From Pardosa pseudoannulata (Eukaryota > Arthropoda > Arachnida > Araneae > Lycosidae), in the NCBI GenBank assembly GCA_032207245.1, contig CM063502.1, positions 139,376,673 to 139,440,672 on the forward strand: DNA of 64,000 nucleotides. Direction: 5' to 3'. Of the stretch, positions 26,195-38,630 are shown in pieces. Position 1 is the stretch's first letter, and the number at the start of each line of letters is the position of its first letter. The notes beneath the pieces were generated by a model that saw only the letters and a list, made by a program, of their open reading frames with translations, was not told where the DNA came from and ran no database searches. The position numbers and the translations under genes were made by a program.

Positions 26195-26760
26195 AATTAG
26201 GAATTATGTAGTAAACAGCACCATTATTATTACCATTATTATTATTAGGAATTACCTAGTTAACAGCGCCATATGTAGGGATGAATAAAAATTAGGTATT
26301 TTTTATCCTGAAATTCTTAAAAAGCCGAGCAACAACAAAAAAGTGTAGTGTTTGGTCATGACAGAAAAAACACTTATACAAAATCCATTACAATAAAATA
26401 AAGACACTCTTCAAATTATAAACAAAATTATCTTAAAGTGGTCAAAATTTCAAAAAAACAACATATTTTACAACCTACATTTTATTTATTTCTTCCAAGC
26501 CATTTTGAAGAAATTTTGAAAATATGCGAAAACACTTTCAAAAATAAAGTTTTGTAATGACAGTTGTTAAGGCATGCATTTGTTTAAGAGGCTACTACCG
26601 AAAAGAAAAATCCATTTCATTATAGTAAAAGAAAACCATTCTAAAAAGGAATGTAGAAATGTAAATGAAAGTTAAGCTGATCAAATATCAGATTAAAATA
26701 AATCTTCTGCCCAGTTGATGAACGAACAGGTAGAGTCTTATCTTTCGGTACCAGTGTCTT

Positions 26761-26957
26761 AGACCATCAGATTAGAAAAAAATACGATAGTCATGCTTAG
26801 AAAATGAGTGTTAAAAATGTTTCTTTAAACTTCAAATCCCCATCCATTGGTTAGACTTGTGGTATCAAGTAAAATTATCCTTCAATCAATGTTAGTCACA
26901 ATTTATTGGCTGCTTTCACAGAGTAGTGTACTTTTTTATTAGCTTTCTATTTTTTGA
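26761..26957. repeat. direct duplication, copy 1
   Basis: Aligns with 27298-27500 at an offset near 538 bp: shared words include TGTTTCTTTAAACTTCAAAT, CCATTGGTT, ATCAAGTAAA and AGTAGTGTACT/ATAGTGTACT. Confidence 0.82.
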
Positions 26958-27297
26958 TTCATATGTTAGTAATTTTGAACCAACAAATTTTAGCTCTGTA
27001 TGGAAAAAGTACTGATAGTTTTAAACTGCGTGTGAACTGAGCTTTACTTTCTAGTCAACTATCTATTATTTTGCACAGAAAAAAAAACAGAAGGAAAAAT
27101 TAAAAGAGAAATACGGTTTTAAAAAATGCATCTAAAATAATGTAGTGTATTATTCTATAAATAGTTTGATGAGAAGAGCATAAAGAGATCAACAGCTTCG
27201 CAAGGTGAAATCTTCTCAAAAAGAATCGGATTAAACTGTCTTGATGTTGTTAAGAAAAAATCAAAATCTGTAGGAAGGAATCAAAGTTCCATACAAA

Positions 27298-27500
27298 CTG
27301 CATCAGAGTAAGAAAAAAAATACGATTTTCGTGCATAGAAAGTAAGTGTTGAAAATGTTTCTTTAAACTTCAAATGACCTTCTACTTACCCATTGGTTTT
27401 GATTTGTGATATCAAGTAAAGTTCTTTTTCAATCAGCTTCAATGACAGTTTATGGTCTGCTTCCGCAGAATAGTGTACTGTTTTAGTAGCTTTCCATTTT
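27298..27500. repeat. direct duplication, copy 2
   Basis: Partner of 26761-26957, with substitutions and small indels. Confidence 0.82.
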
Positions 27501-27646
27501 TTAGTTCAGATAAAAAGAATGGAATAAAAGTTAGTATTTAGAATATTTTGTAACCACTTTTTTGACTTATGTAGTAAGAAAAATTTTAAAGCTTAAATTC
27601 AGCATTGGATATAGATTAATCTGTATCTTCCCTGATTTTCAAAGTA

Positions 27647-27720
27647 CAGTGGAATCTCGTTTCATTGTTATTCAAGGGGATAGAAATGCAAAACGATGGA
27701 TGCAGAAAACTGATTATTTT
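27647..27720 (+). mobile_element. possible pogo-like element terminus
   Basis: CAGTGGAATCTCGTTTC follows a TA dinucleotide (27645-27646). Termini beginning CAGTGGAA(C/T)CTCG next to TA are common in pogo/Tigger-type elements. No right terminus was found, so this is an isolated end. Confidence 0.4.
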
Positions 27721-27874
27721 TAATGCAGCTAGTAATTGTATTAACGTTATGCAGAGATCAAATACAAAAATATTCGCTCTCAGCTTCAAATATGTTATTC
27801 ATTTAGCACCTCTCGAGCAGCACGCGTAGCATAAGGAATGTTACGGTTGTGAGTAAAGTTGCCTTCGCTTTAAG

Positions 27875-28100
27875 TTAGTCCTCGGATTTTGGAAGCAGAA
27901 ACCAAGGAGAAGAATCCCAGGCTTTGCCTAGCACCTCCAGAGGATCATTTGAACTTGGAGGATATGGCGACCTCGAACTTATTTTACGTTTTCCTGCTGC
28001 TATTAAGGAAAACAAGTTCTTTGGTCGGCTTGAGATTCGAACCCACACCCCTCCAGTTCAATGCCTTTGCAGTATGAGCAACTGTGGCTCTCGGGGAATA
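27875..28100 (-). mobile_element. SINE family B, copy 1 (reverse)
   Basis: Shares a body with 45726-46034: the words AACTTGGAGGA(T/C)AT and a GACC.CGA.C.TATTTT-type block occur in the same order. On the reverse strand it carries a consensus B box GGTTCGAATCTC (plus strand GAGATTCGAACC at about 28030), with an A-box-like GAGCCACAGTTGCTC upstream near 28080. Target duplications were not identified. Two forward frames across it (27889-28127) are translations of the SINE, not a gene. Confidence 0.78.
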
Positions 28101-30091
28101 GATAGAAAAATTTGGCAAAATGTGTGACTACGAATAACTTAAGTATTTACAGCATTCTTTGCATGTATTTGATGTTTTATGAAATGTAACTTATATTTGG
28201 AATCATACTTAATATTTTAAATGTATTTTGCAACTGATGTCTGCTTCGTACGAGTGGATTGTCTGACTTCAAAGAATGAGCATTCTGTTCCTCTACCCTG
28301 CAAGTGAGATAATGACAAATTGGTTATATCTTTTAGTTTGATTGTTATTTCTAGTATTCCATAAAAGCAATAACTGCTCCCATCCAAATCGTTGACACCA
28401 TTAAAAACATCTTTTGGTACTCAAGGAAAGACTCCTGATAAACCAAAATAATTTTGCCGCCCACATGACCATGAAATACCTTACCAACTCAAAAGCTGAT
28501 TTCCTCGGTTCTCCCAAATTTCAGAAAAACGATACTTCTTGGTGAAAAGGCGATGGGACTGTAGTGTTCTGATAGATTGTTCTCATAGACAACAGTGGCT
28601 AAATATTCGAACATAATTGAGGCTTTTATAATTTTAGATGTTGTACTAGTTATTAATGAAGTTGAAGTTCAAAATTATACCAAGATTCCACATTCCTATC
28701 TTAAATATAGTTAATCAGAGAACTTAAGTAAAGCTTTGTAAGTATAACTATCATCTGTATTTCAAGACTTGCAAAGCGTTTTCTTTATCTCTCTTTTTTC
28801 GATAAATAGAAAATCCTCATAGAAATATTCATAGTCGCACGATTTAAATTTCAAGCATTACATCAGAAGATTAAAGGAGTAGACAGTCAAGCCCCAAGGT
28901 CAAGGACAAGAAGACATCTTCTGTGAGCTTAAATACATACTTGCTTAATATATTGCTTAGAAAGTTTGAGAGTACCAAATAAGAACACAACCCCACAAAC
29001 GCCTTTGCATTAATTCGAAAGCCTACGCAAAGATAGCTGATGATATTAATCGTCATATAAATGCACGGCACGCAGCTGCTTATCAGTTTCAATACTTTGT
29101 TTGAATTTCCATAAGTTTAAGTCTGTTAAATACTGTTTTTTTTTAAAAAAAGAAGCAGTAATGCTAGATGTGGAGCCTTCTACCAAAGACAAAAAAGTTA
29201 AAATTTCATTATGATCTATAACCACTCCATATTTTATTAGCGCTTTTCTTTATTATATTACCACTGTAGTATTACTAGAACTTACGTTGTTTTTGAATTT
29301 ATTTCTATGCTTAAGTATTACATTAATATTTTCAAAATAATTTCAAATTAGAAACTGGCAGAAGTAGAGATGGAGCTCTATTGTAAGAGAAATGTGAAGA
29401 AATAATTTACATACCAATGAAAAGTGATAAAGAAAAATCTTAAAGTAAAGACAGAAGAGGTGAAAGCAATGATTTTGAGATGTAGTTATTAATCCTAATT
29501 GAAAGATAAAATATTAAAACTATAAAAAGGAAGGTACTGAATGTGATATTAGATGGTTCAGTAAAGAATAAATGTATTTCGATGCGAATGATTAAATACC
29601 AATAGTCTAGTCACAGAATTAAAGTGAAGATTAAATACAAACGTGAAATCTATGCGACTGAGTTTTGCTTCAGAAAATATCCATATTTATGAAAAGTTTT
29701 AGCAGTCACAAATTTAGACTTTTTAAAATGTTTGCCATATTTTAGCAGTTTTTTTATACGTGTATTAAAGACAGGTTGTATATAACCTATACACAACTAT
29801 TTCTATTTCTTCAAGCTATATTAGATTAAACAACTCACCAAATTAATGATTATAAAGTGTTTTTGCTGGAAATCAAAGCTTTTTATCTTTGAATTAAAGA
29901 TAACTTAAAAAATATATTGAGACGAGATTCTAATATGAGTATCAATGCAAGATTGTAAAGCGTAATAGCCATTAACTGATAGAAATTAAATTATTCTTTG
30001 GTACATGAAACATTGGGCAAAAACCAACATTGAATTTGCGAAATTTCTTTTATGATTAAAGAGTTAAATTTTTTTAATTAGTTTCTCATAG

Positions 30092-30092
<1 letters not shown>
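28101..30092. other. AT-rich DNA, no gene recognised
   Basis: Nearly 2 kb without recognisable elements. The reverse frame at 28871-29092 (73 codons) has hydrophobic residues but no motif, and I do not call it. Confidence 0.4.
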
Positions 30093-30164
<72 letters not shown>

Positions 30165-30191
30165 GAATTATATATATATATAATTCAAATT
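30093..30191. repeat. (TA)n microsatellite with palindromic end
   Basis: A pure TA tract (about 30093-30160), then AATTTGAATTA, a second short TA tract and TAATTCAAATT. The last two non-TA words are exact reverse complements, so the right end can fold back. Confidence 0.93.
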
Positions 30192-31240
30192 TTCAAATTA
30201 GTAAGATGTAACAGGGTAAAATTTAACAGAAGCATTGTAAGAAAAATAGAGAACAGTTCTAACATCTTAATTTAAGTAAGTTTCAATTGTTATCTATCTT
30301 CTATAAATTTAATTAAAATTATGTTTTTTATAAGTATTATGTAACAGGTATTTTTCGTAGCAGTGTTCAAAATTTCCTTTGGTTTACTAAAATGCAATCC
30401 TTTAGCTTAAATAACTGAAACATAAAACATTGTTAAAATTAATATTAATGTATTATTCATACTTTACTATTCTAAGAAGTAGTTTTCAGAAATATTAATT
30501 AAAATCTGAATTCTCTCTAAACTTCACAAAATTTAATTTAAGGAATCCTAATCATGTCGCAATAAACCCGAATAATTGAAAAATTCTGAGTAGCAGTCTT
30601 GAAGTTTTATATCTATTATGCAATAATCCTGAATGATTATCTTTCTCAAAGTATTATAATAATTTCCACAGCCTTGAAGCAACAGCCAAATGGCACTGTA
30701 ATTTTTCCCTAGGGTACGGTAACTGCTTTCTAAACTAAATAAAAATGGCCGGAAAGAATTCAAAATAGCAGTCAACCATAAGTCTGTCAATTACTTGGCT
30801 TTAATCTGCGTAACGTTTTTTTTTTTTTTTTTTTGCAGACAGTGACGGTATTAAAAACAATTTAATCTGACGTGCAGAGCTGGAGAGAAAGGACACATTC
30901 ATTTAAAGGCGTATTCGAGAAACACCTCGCTTTCGTAATTCAGAGAGATAATAAGACATGCATTTTAATAAAACTTTGAAATGTTTCCATGTGTTTGAAA
31001 GCAATACTTTTTCTTTTCAGAATTATCCTCCAATATCCCACTGCTTTAATAAGCCAATATTTGAGTTTAAATATATATAATATTATCGATCTCACATTTT
31101 GTATCACTTTAATATCTTTATACACGATGATATAACGTGGACTTAAACAGCAGATATGTTAAACATTTTGAAAACTTATACTTTACACCCAGGATCAGAA
31201 TAAAGCCCCTGAATTTTAAGGGGCCAAAATTTGATATAAA
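30192..31240. other. AT-rich DNA, no gene recognised
   Basis: Contains a T16-18 run near 30818. Reverse frames at 30548-30790 and 30940-31330 show no motif. Confidence 0.4.
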
Positions 31241-31248
31241 ATTCACGG

Positions 31249-32550
31249 CAGGGCCGTAACATAGGTCCTTCAGCGACAAAAAACTGGTCTGCTCCCCTAT
31301 CACCATATGTAGGGAAAAATATGTAAACATGATTTTTTTCCATCATATATTCAGAATAAACTCGTAAAATATTTTGTTAATTCTTAAAATGTTCCTAGTA
31401 CATTAATTTTTAACTTTTCTTCTATTTTTACCTTATTAATACTTAAAAATATTACAACCACTATCCCCATATGTAGGGAGATAATATGTAAACATGATTT
31501 TTTTCCATCATATATTCAGAATAAACTCGCAAAATATTTTGTTAATTCTTAAAATGTTCCTAGTACATTAATTTTTATTTTTTCTTCTATTTTTACCTTA
31601 TTAATACTTAAAAATATTACAACCACTATTCCCATATATAGGGAGATAATATGTAAACATGATTTTTTTCCATCATATATTCAGAATAAACTCGCAAAAT
31701 ATTTTGTTAATTCTTAAAATGTTCCTAGTACATTAATTTTTAATTTTTCTTCTATTTTTACGTTATTAATACTTAAAAATATTACAACCACTATCACTAT
31801 ATGTAGGGAGAAAATATGTAAACATGATTTTTTCCCATCATATATTCAGAATAAACTCGCAAAATATTTTGTTAATTCTTAAAATGTTCCTAGTACATTA
31901 ATTTTTAATTTTTCTTCTATTTTTACCTTATTAATACTTAAAAATATTACAACCACTATCCCCATATGTAAGGAGATAATATATAAACATGATTTTTTTC
32001 CATCATATATTCAGAATAAACTCGTAAAATATTTTGTTATTTCTTAAAATGTTTCTAGTACATTAGTTTTTAATTTTTCTTTTATTTTTATCTTATTAAT
32101 ACTTAAAAACATTTTAAAACTCTTTGTAGGTATTATTTTGTTAATAAACTGAATAGTTTTTTTTTGAGGGGAGTATTTTTTATTTAAACGTTGGATTTTC
32201 ATAGAAAATTGGTGGATTTTTTAATTTAAATTCAGTTTTAATAACTTTAAAATTTAAAAACGAATACTCGGATTTGTATTAAGGCATATTAGGAGTATTT
32301 GGTAAACATTTTTTAAGAATATATAAGAAGTTTAGTCTCTAGAACATTTAAAAAAATAAGAAAATTCATAAAAAAATCCTTTATAAACACATTGGATTTT
32401 ACAATAAAAAAACTATATTTCTACATTTCCTTATTTCTACTCAGGGAGAATCGTTCTCTTTCGGACCCCATTTTCTTCATGGTGCGGAGCTCCTGAGACT
32501 GATGCGCCGGTGGCAGATCCCGCCTTTGCCACACCGTAGTTACGGCCCTG
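31249..32550 (-). mobile_element. hAT family 1, copy 3, with internal satellite expansion
   Basis: Termini CAGGGCCGTAAC (31249) and GTTACGGCCCTG (ending 32550) match copies 1 and 2, and ATTCACGG flanks both sides (31241-31248 and 32551-32558), an exact 8-bp hAT target duplication. The interior is in reverse orientation relative to copies 1 and 2. At 1302 bp it is about twice the length of its relatives. Subtracting four extra 165-bp units leaves 642 bp, close to their 634 and 678 bp. It has no coding capacity. Confidence 0.95.
31286..32110. repeat. 165-bp tandem repeat, five units, inside a hAT element
   Basis: The word ATTACAACCACTAT recurs at 31451, 31616, 31781 and 31946, exactly 165 bp apart, and the first unit starts near 31286. 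Units differ by a handful of substitutions (for example TATCCCCATATG versus TATCACTATATG). The fifth diverges at its right edge, where it runs into the single-copy element body. The corresponding segment occurs once in the copies at 2012 and 3627. Confidence 0.95.
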
Positions 32551-32558
32551 ATTCACGG

Positions 32559-33095
32559 GACCTCACGGAAAAAGTTAGCAACAAAACTTCCTGAGCCAAG
32601 ACCTCTAGTTCAGGAGTTACTAATAACTGCACACATAAACTATTGAATCGAGTCCGCATAACAAGGGAGTGTACAAATTTGTAGTAATTGAGAAATAAAA
32701 TAAATTAGGTTGCTTGAGTTTTGGGCAGACAATTAAGGTAGTTGGTATAAAATTTTTAAAACTTATGTTTAGTTAAGTTTAAAACTTAATTTAGCTAACA
32801 AAATTTAAAAATATTTCTTTTTAAAGTTTCAAGCAATATTTCATGAAATTTTTTCCAGAAAGTTATAAAAAAGTAAATGAAAGTTTTTATTCTTAGTGGA
32901 AATCATAAAAATCAAATGTCAAGTATAGAGTTTTTTGGCACTTATAAACTTCCTGATAATATAGTGTTAAGAAAGTTGTTATAATTTGTACAAATAGATT
33001 GAACGTTATAATGAGCTTCAGATGGGAGGGGAGGAAAGGCCCGAATGAACACTACACCCTGGGCCAACTTTCTCCTGATCGGGTCTTGTCTACAT
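32559..33095. other. AT-rich DNA, no gene recognised
   Basis: Intervening sequence between two hAT-derived elements, with a slightly GC-richer stretch from 33015. Confidence 0.4.
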
Positions 33096-33756
33096 CAGGG
33101 TTGGAATAAACCAATTTGTGTCCTTAGACATTTTTTTACCGGTCCCCCACTCTCTCTCACAAGATATTGAGCACCCAAAAATATAAAACAATAAATAAAA
33201 CAAAGTTAAACAACAAGTTAAATAATGTGAAAAACTAAAAAAAATCTTAAATTTCCATCAATAGTAAATATTCAACAATAAATAAAACAAAAGTAAATAA
33301 TGTGAAAAATCTAAACAAATCTTAAATTTTTATTGATAGGAAATATACAATAAATTTTAGTTTTTCTTGAAAAGCTTGAACAGTTTGTTTACAAATTTAC
33401 AAATTTGAAAATTATTTTATTAAATGTCTAATAAAAGTAAATAGATAAAAATGAATAAACTTTATTTAAAAAATTCTGTTTTCTAATCTATAATTTAGTA
33501 AAATTTTTAAATCACTCATCATCATTAATGTTATCCGTCACATTTTGTTTGATACATTAAACAGCTAAAGAATTAATTTTGATCGATTTAAAGAGTTTTG
33601 TTTATAAATTTTTATACGATTTAATACTGAGAATGATCTTTCACAAAATACGTTTGATACAGGCAGAGTTAAATATATTCGCAATAATATTTCTGTATTT
33701 TGAAATGTTGATAAAATTTTAGTGCTCTTTATAAATTGTAGTATGTCACGTGGCAA
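33096..33756 (-). mobile_element. hAT element with transposase remnant (3' part)
   Basis: The terminus CAGGGTTGGAATAAACC at 33096 and the next 130 bp match the right end of the element at 40147-40439 (reverse complement): both contain CCTTAGACATTTT, ACCGG(G/T)CC and TAAAACAATAAATAAAAC. The transposase tail (33512-33756) lies at the expected distance and orientation. Non-coding sequence between (33185-33350) contains an imperfect tandem repeat of about 90 bp. The opposite end of the element was not found, so the left boundary of the protein-coding half is unknown. Confidence 0.75.
33512..33756 (-). pseudogene. hAT transposase C-terminal dimerisation region, broken
   Basis: The reverse-strand translation contains RIYLTLPVSNVFCERSFSVL followed by NRIKIYKQNSLNRSKL. 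This is the conserved hAT C-terminal dimerisation motif: a short helix, then the P(V/I)S...(C/A)ERSFS core, then the LK(L/R)IK segment. Two breaks follow: a stop after KLIL and a frame change, after which LAV and then CIKQNVTDNINDDE ends at a TGA at 33512-33514. No genuine ATG opens the fragment. The upstream RNase-H-like catalytic region is not visible. It is a relic of an autonomous hAT element whose family includes the short element at 40147-40439. Confidence 0.88.
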
Positions 33757-33997
33757 AGTTAAATGTGGAGTGTAGAATTATATAACATTTATAACAGGAA
33801 AAAAAAAACATATGAAACCAATTTTTAGTTTTAAAATACGAATAGCTCTGAAGGAGTAACAAAAAGTTTGTATTAACCATTTCTGTTCGGACTGTATCAT
33901 TAACCTTTGGGATTCTCATCCAGACCAAAGGTGAGGTGTGAAGCTGCTAGTTGTATTATAATTATAATTAAGTGATGTACTAAGTACTACTACTACA

Positions 33998-34030
33998 GTG
34001 TAACAAAGAGTTGACGGCTCTTTGTTACAC
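33998..34030. repeat. perfect hairpin, 13-bp arms
   Basis: GTGTAACAAAGAG (33998-34010) pairs exactly with CTCTTTGTTACAC (34018-34030) across a 7-nt loop. Confidence 0.9.
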
Positions 34031-34172
34031 ATAAAAAATATATATCTCACAATGTTTTAAACTGACTTATTAAAAAAATATTTTATTTTATCATTAAAAC
34101 ATTGTTTAGAAATCAATTGAAATTTTGCCCTATTTTTTAACAAAATGAATAAAAAATTTACTTCTTCAATAA

Positions 34173-34334
34173 GCCTATCGATGGCCAAATGGCTCTTGAG
34201 CTGTTCTTCGATATGGGATTCGAATCCTGCTGATGGTATGGTAGCCGTTCGGAATATCGGCTTTAAGCAGTAGGTCCCAGTCTCGTTAACCCTCTTGTAA
34301 CAAAATAGTAGACCGTGGTCCCAATCAAACCAAA
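34173..34334 (+). mobile_element. tRNA-derived SINE family A, copy 3
   Basis: Carries a B-box-like GGATTCGAATCC at about 34216 and the family body (GTAGCCGTTCGGAAT, AAGCAGTAGGTCCC, AAAATAGTAGACCGT) shared with 953-1136. The flanks ACTTCTTCAATAA (34160-34172) and ACTTCCTCAATAA (34335-34347) form a 13-bp target duplication with one mismatch. The reverse open frame of 95 codons over it is a SINE artefact. Confidence 0.9.
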
Positions 34335-34347
34335 ACTTCCTCAATAA

Positions 34348-35449
34348 ATTTCATTTCAACTTTTAGTGAACAATGTTTCATTTTATATGGAGTGACAAGT
34401 TTAAACTCCACCGGGTACCACTAAATCTTGTTCCGCCACTGATTACATAAATCTGTCCAAGAGAAAAGTAAACTGTACTATTTACAAATCTTTTCAAATT
34501 TACAGTTTGGCCGGGTCCTGAAGAAACCGTAATTAATGTAGTAAAAACATGTAAGACACCTTGAAAGAAACACCCTTGGAATATATGACATATATTTAAT
34601 TCATTTTCCTTAAGTTTATATGTTTAAAAAAACGTCTCTTTTGATACGTTATTCTTTGCAATTCAGTAATCCCCAAAATAGTAAAGTAAACCAATAGCTT
34701 ACACAAAATGATTTGTTAAGGTAACACATTTGATTTAAATTAGAAAAGAACTTTATAGTAGCATAAATCTTCTTTACAGACAAATATCGACAAAGAGCTT
34801 TTGTTTTATTATGTCACTTTCTGAGAGGATTAAAGTATTACGTCCGTATTTATAATCCAATATTTTGAAACCCAGGAATTAACTTCGTCTAACCCTTCAA
34901 GGTGTATTTTAATTATGATTTACTTTAAAATATGTGTCGTTTAAAAAAAATCAAAGCTCGAATATGAGTTTTATATTTAAACTTCAGTCGCAATATGCAG
35001 TTGATAGATCCACCAGTCTAGGACAATATACTTGCTTTTATTTTATTATAGTTTTAATGTACTATAGTTTTAAATTACCTCAAAGAATATCCCAAAGAGA
35101 TATATTTAAATGTGTTAGAGAAGTGAAACAACGAAAAGCCTACATATTTATTATAAAAAAAGGTTTGTACTCACAAGATACATTATGAATATAAAAAATG
35201 AAGATTGATAAAGGGTATAAAATTATTTCTAATTTTTTATCTCTATAAAAATTTTAGAAGTTATAAATTTGTATATTACAAGAGCAAATTTAAATTAATT
35301 TCAACCTTTTTTTTTAAACTTCCCTTCACGAATTTTTGATGTTAGATGTGTAAACAATTCTTTTGTATAGATGGTTGATTCAATAAAATGGGCAATATCA
35401 AATACGAAATATGGTATACTGTTATTTTATACAAAATATGGTATATGTT
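34348..35449. other. AT-rich DNA, no gene recognised
   Basis: A GGCCGGGTCCTG word near 34511 resembles GGACCCGGC near 40209 in the hAT element (inverted) and may be another degraded end. A forward frame of 84 codons (34934-35188) has no recognisable motif. Confidence 0.35.
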
Positions 35450-35490
35450 ACTTATATCATATTACCATATTATGGTAATATGGTATAAGT
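35450..35490. repeat. palindrome, 20-bp arms, one mismatch
   Basis: Arms 35450-35469 and 35471-35490 pair at 19 of 20 positions around a single base. They are AT-rich, so chance or TA-slippage origin is possible. Confidence 0.85.
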
Positions 35491-36200
35491 CATTTTACAT
35501 GGAATGCGTAGCGCGATGACGCTTTGTAGTTACTGAGGAAATGAATATCCTCAGGGATTCTAAATCGTTTTTTTAAAGGAAATTTATGAAATTCCTAATC
35601 CAATACGTTGTTCTTTTCTTTATTTCTGCCTAAAACATCTCTATGTTTCAAGAACCCTAAATGAAATTCGTGATACGATGAAAGGAAAAGACAAGTATAG
35701 TTATTAATTTTTTGAATATGTTAACACATTTCAATCAACGTTAGCTCTTCCCCGAGAAGTGAAAAACAATGACGAAGGTAAAGTCAATTTCTCATACTCT
35801 TTTTCCTCAAAAGCATCAAATTTGAAATTTTCTTACTATGACTACTAACAGAGAAACAATAGGACTATGTTATTTGTTGAGTTAACCCAGCAAGGTGGTT
35901 CAATTCACTTTAACAGAGCATACAGTTCTCTTCTGATGTAGTTAAAAATAATACCGAGGGTAAAATCCTCCTCTAAATTCCCTACGACCTTGAAACACCT
36001 TTCAATTCAAGAAAAAGAGATAAGTGTAACATTAACTAAAAGTCACCTTTTGAAGAACTGATTTGAGGAAGAAATAGACAGAAAATACCACTTAAAAAAA
36101 TTGTGACAAATGTATGGGTTTTAATAACACGCTTCACATCGAGACATCAACACATCTTTACTTCTCCCATTACAGATGATATATATTTTAGAAATACTAC

Positions 36201-36332
36201 GGCGCCATCTGTCTATTGTGGCAGTTCGTTTGCCCTTTCTCAAGTAGTGACATTACCATTGCCAAATTTACCATTGCCAATGTTAAGGATGTACGATTTT
36301 ATAAATATGTCTTTGGTTGATAGATGGCGCCA
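36201..36332. repeat. inverted GGCGCCATCT pair
   Basis: GGCGCCATCTGTCTAT at about 36201 and ATAGATGGCGCC at about 36319 are inverted copies enclosing about 100 bp that includes two adjacent TTACCATTGCCAA-type direct repeats. It could be a small miniature element. No flanking duplication is clear. Confidence 0.5.
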
Positions 36333-36767
36333 CTTTTCAGGTAATGCAAGAAACTTGTTTTAAAATATTTCCATTAATTATAAAGTTATTTTCACAGATG
36401 TAAGAGAAAAAAAAAAAAAAAAAAAAAAAAAAGAAATTAAAAAAATTTTAATATAATAAGCGTATATTTAATTGGTTCATTTCAATAAGATACGAAGAAT
36501 ACAATTTTGCAAATCTACGACATTTGAAAAAAAAATTACAAGCATTAGAATTTATTAAAAGCAAAGTACATATGCATTAAGAATATAGTTTGACATTCCA
36601 GGATATTTTATCTGTTTTATAGCTGTTAATCGTCTTGTTTAATTATATTATAATCAAATAAAATGCATACAATAAAGCAATAGAATAGCGACGGAATTGG
36701 GAGAAGCAAAAATGGATCAAAAATGCACTAAGGATGGAAATATCTTTATTGCTGAGTATAATATTCA

Positions 36768-36769
<2 letters not shown>

Positions 36770-36858
<89 letters not shown>

Positions 36859-36867
36859 ATATATATA

Positions 36868-36913
<46 letters not shown>
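36770..36913. repeat. (TA)n microsatellite, interrupted
   Basis: About 140 bp of TA with G and AAT interruptions near 36843-36875. The forward frame over it (36697-37170) is an artefact through the repeat. Confidence 0.96.
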
Positions 36914-36917
<4 letters not shown>

Positions 36918-37353
36918 CTCTTCCATTTTAATTCATCTAAATATCTTTACCACTCTCAACATATTGTATTCAACGGAGTATTTTCCACTTAACATTACTT
37001 TCTGTCATAAAACTGTAAACTTTCTGTCTATACAGCAGTTTCCCAGGTGTTGCGGAACATGTTTTCGCGTTTTGATGATATTGCAGTCAATTCGCTTATT
37101 AAGCTGTTTTTGTTGTGGGAAAATTCTCGTTGTCAGCACTCTTGGGGGTACTTGTGTGAGAGCAGAATGAACTCTGTGGCTTTTGATCGTATATTGTCCA
37201 GAAGGACAGATGTGCCTTGTTGCCGCTCTGAAATAAAGTTTTAAATTAGACTTCTGAGTTCTCTTGAATATGAGACCCGACTGCATCTTTGTACTTTATG
37301 AATGCTAGCTGTTGAACTTTCTCCTTGTGAAGGAATTTTATAAAAATTGGATT
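36914..37353. other. no gene recognised
   Basis: Three mutually overlapping frames (36697-37170, 37005-37286, 37047-37244) use both strands. None shows a recognisable motif, so I call none. Confidence 0.35.
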
Positions 37354-37438
37354 ACATATATATATATATATATGTATTTATACATATATGTATATATATA
37401 TATATATATATATAACTTATATATGCGTATATATATAA
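37354..37438. repeat. compound TA/TATG microsatellite
   Basis: TA tracts with GTAT and ATGCG interruptions. The right part (about 37411-37440) is palindromic around ATATATGCGTATAT. Confidence 0.93.
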
Positions 37439-37835
37439 GTTGAGGGTAAAAACAATTTTCTCCGGAGAAAATTCTTTTTTTATCACATTAGAACAGTCGG
37501 TTATTTTTTATTCGAATAATATCTATTTTAATTTCTAATTAACAAGTCTTATTAGCAATAATAGGACTTTTAAATAATAATTTTTTACATTAACATTGAA
37601 AGCAAATTTTGACAGTTAAATTTTATTTTCTATTTTTTAAGAATTTAAAATTTGATTAGGAAAAAAACTCTTTCTAGCTTTATATTATAAAAGTTTGTCT
37701 TTATAAAAATTTCATTTTTTGTAGGGGGAGGGGATAAATTTGGTTCTTGCTCCCGGACAGTAGAAACCTATGCTTCCCCACTGCTAGAGAAATAAATAAG
37801 TTTGACATTTTAAAACTAAAGTTTATTGTTATAAA

Positions 37836-37875
37836 ACTATCCACTAGATGGCAGCCTCACTATCCACTAGATGGC
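37836..37875. repeat. 23-bp-period direct repeat, two copies
   Basis: ACTATCCACTAGATGGC occurs at 37836 and 37859. Confidence 0.92.
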
Positions 37876-38626
37876 TAGATAGGTTGTCTGATTATTTACC
37901 GTCTGTTTTAAAGGAATAGTGAATTTTTTTAACAATTTTGCAATGAATATTTCGAAATTCGTAAAAATTTACCTATAAAAATTATTTAATTAACACAGAA
38001 CAATAACTATATCAAGAAAGCTAGTATAAAAAAATAAATTTAAGATAAGTGTTTGTAGGAATATATTTAAATTTTCCACTTCAGCTTTTTCTATTTAAAG
38101 GAATGAAAGGTGGAATGCACCTATAAAAGAGTGAATTGCGCCGAAATAAATTAGATTTTACTCAACTTCTTTGTGAAGAGGATTTCTTTTTTTTTAAAGC
38201 TAAAAATAATTGTTTACCTATTTTAAACAATGTTTGAAGTAAGTTGTTTTAGAAATATAGCTTAGATATACTTTATTATTTAGAAATTAAAAGAGTTTTT
38301 TTCCTTGAAAAACCAACAAATATATACAGACTCATATTGTTTTAAAATAAGAGGAATTAATTCAGGGATAAAAATACTCTTAATTAACGAATTATCACTA
38401 TAACAGGGAGGGGGATGTTGCTCGCTTTTTTGTGTGAAACTTAGTATTTTACAAGTTAAGTTATGAAATTGAAATTTGTAAGTCCATAGTACAAATGGGC
38501 ATGTCTAAACTCATTAATTTTTACGCTTACACTTTGTAATATTTCCTATTACGGCTCAGATAAATGATAAGATCAAGACCGTGCGGTAGATCTGCAGTAC
38601 GATGCAAGCCTTCGAAATGCTCCTCT
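37876..38626. other. AT-rich DNA, no gene recognised
   Basis: No coding frame or repeat unit was found. Confidence 0.4.
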
Positions 38627-38630
38627 TTAA

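Noticed and set aside
27889..28127. Two overlapping forward frames
   Set aside because: They overlap SINE family B and are interrupted in the copy at 45726-46034.
31286..32110. CRISPR-like regular spacing
   Set aside because: Units are repeated over their whole 165 bp without unique spacers, inside a eukaryotic hAT element. The 143-bp array at 49375-51260 is likewise a plain minisatellite.
37005..37286. 93-codon reverse frame with overlapping forward frames
   Set aside because: No motif, and competing frames on the other strand. Nothing supports it as a gene.
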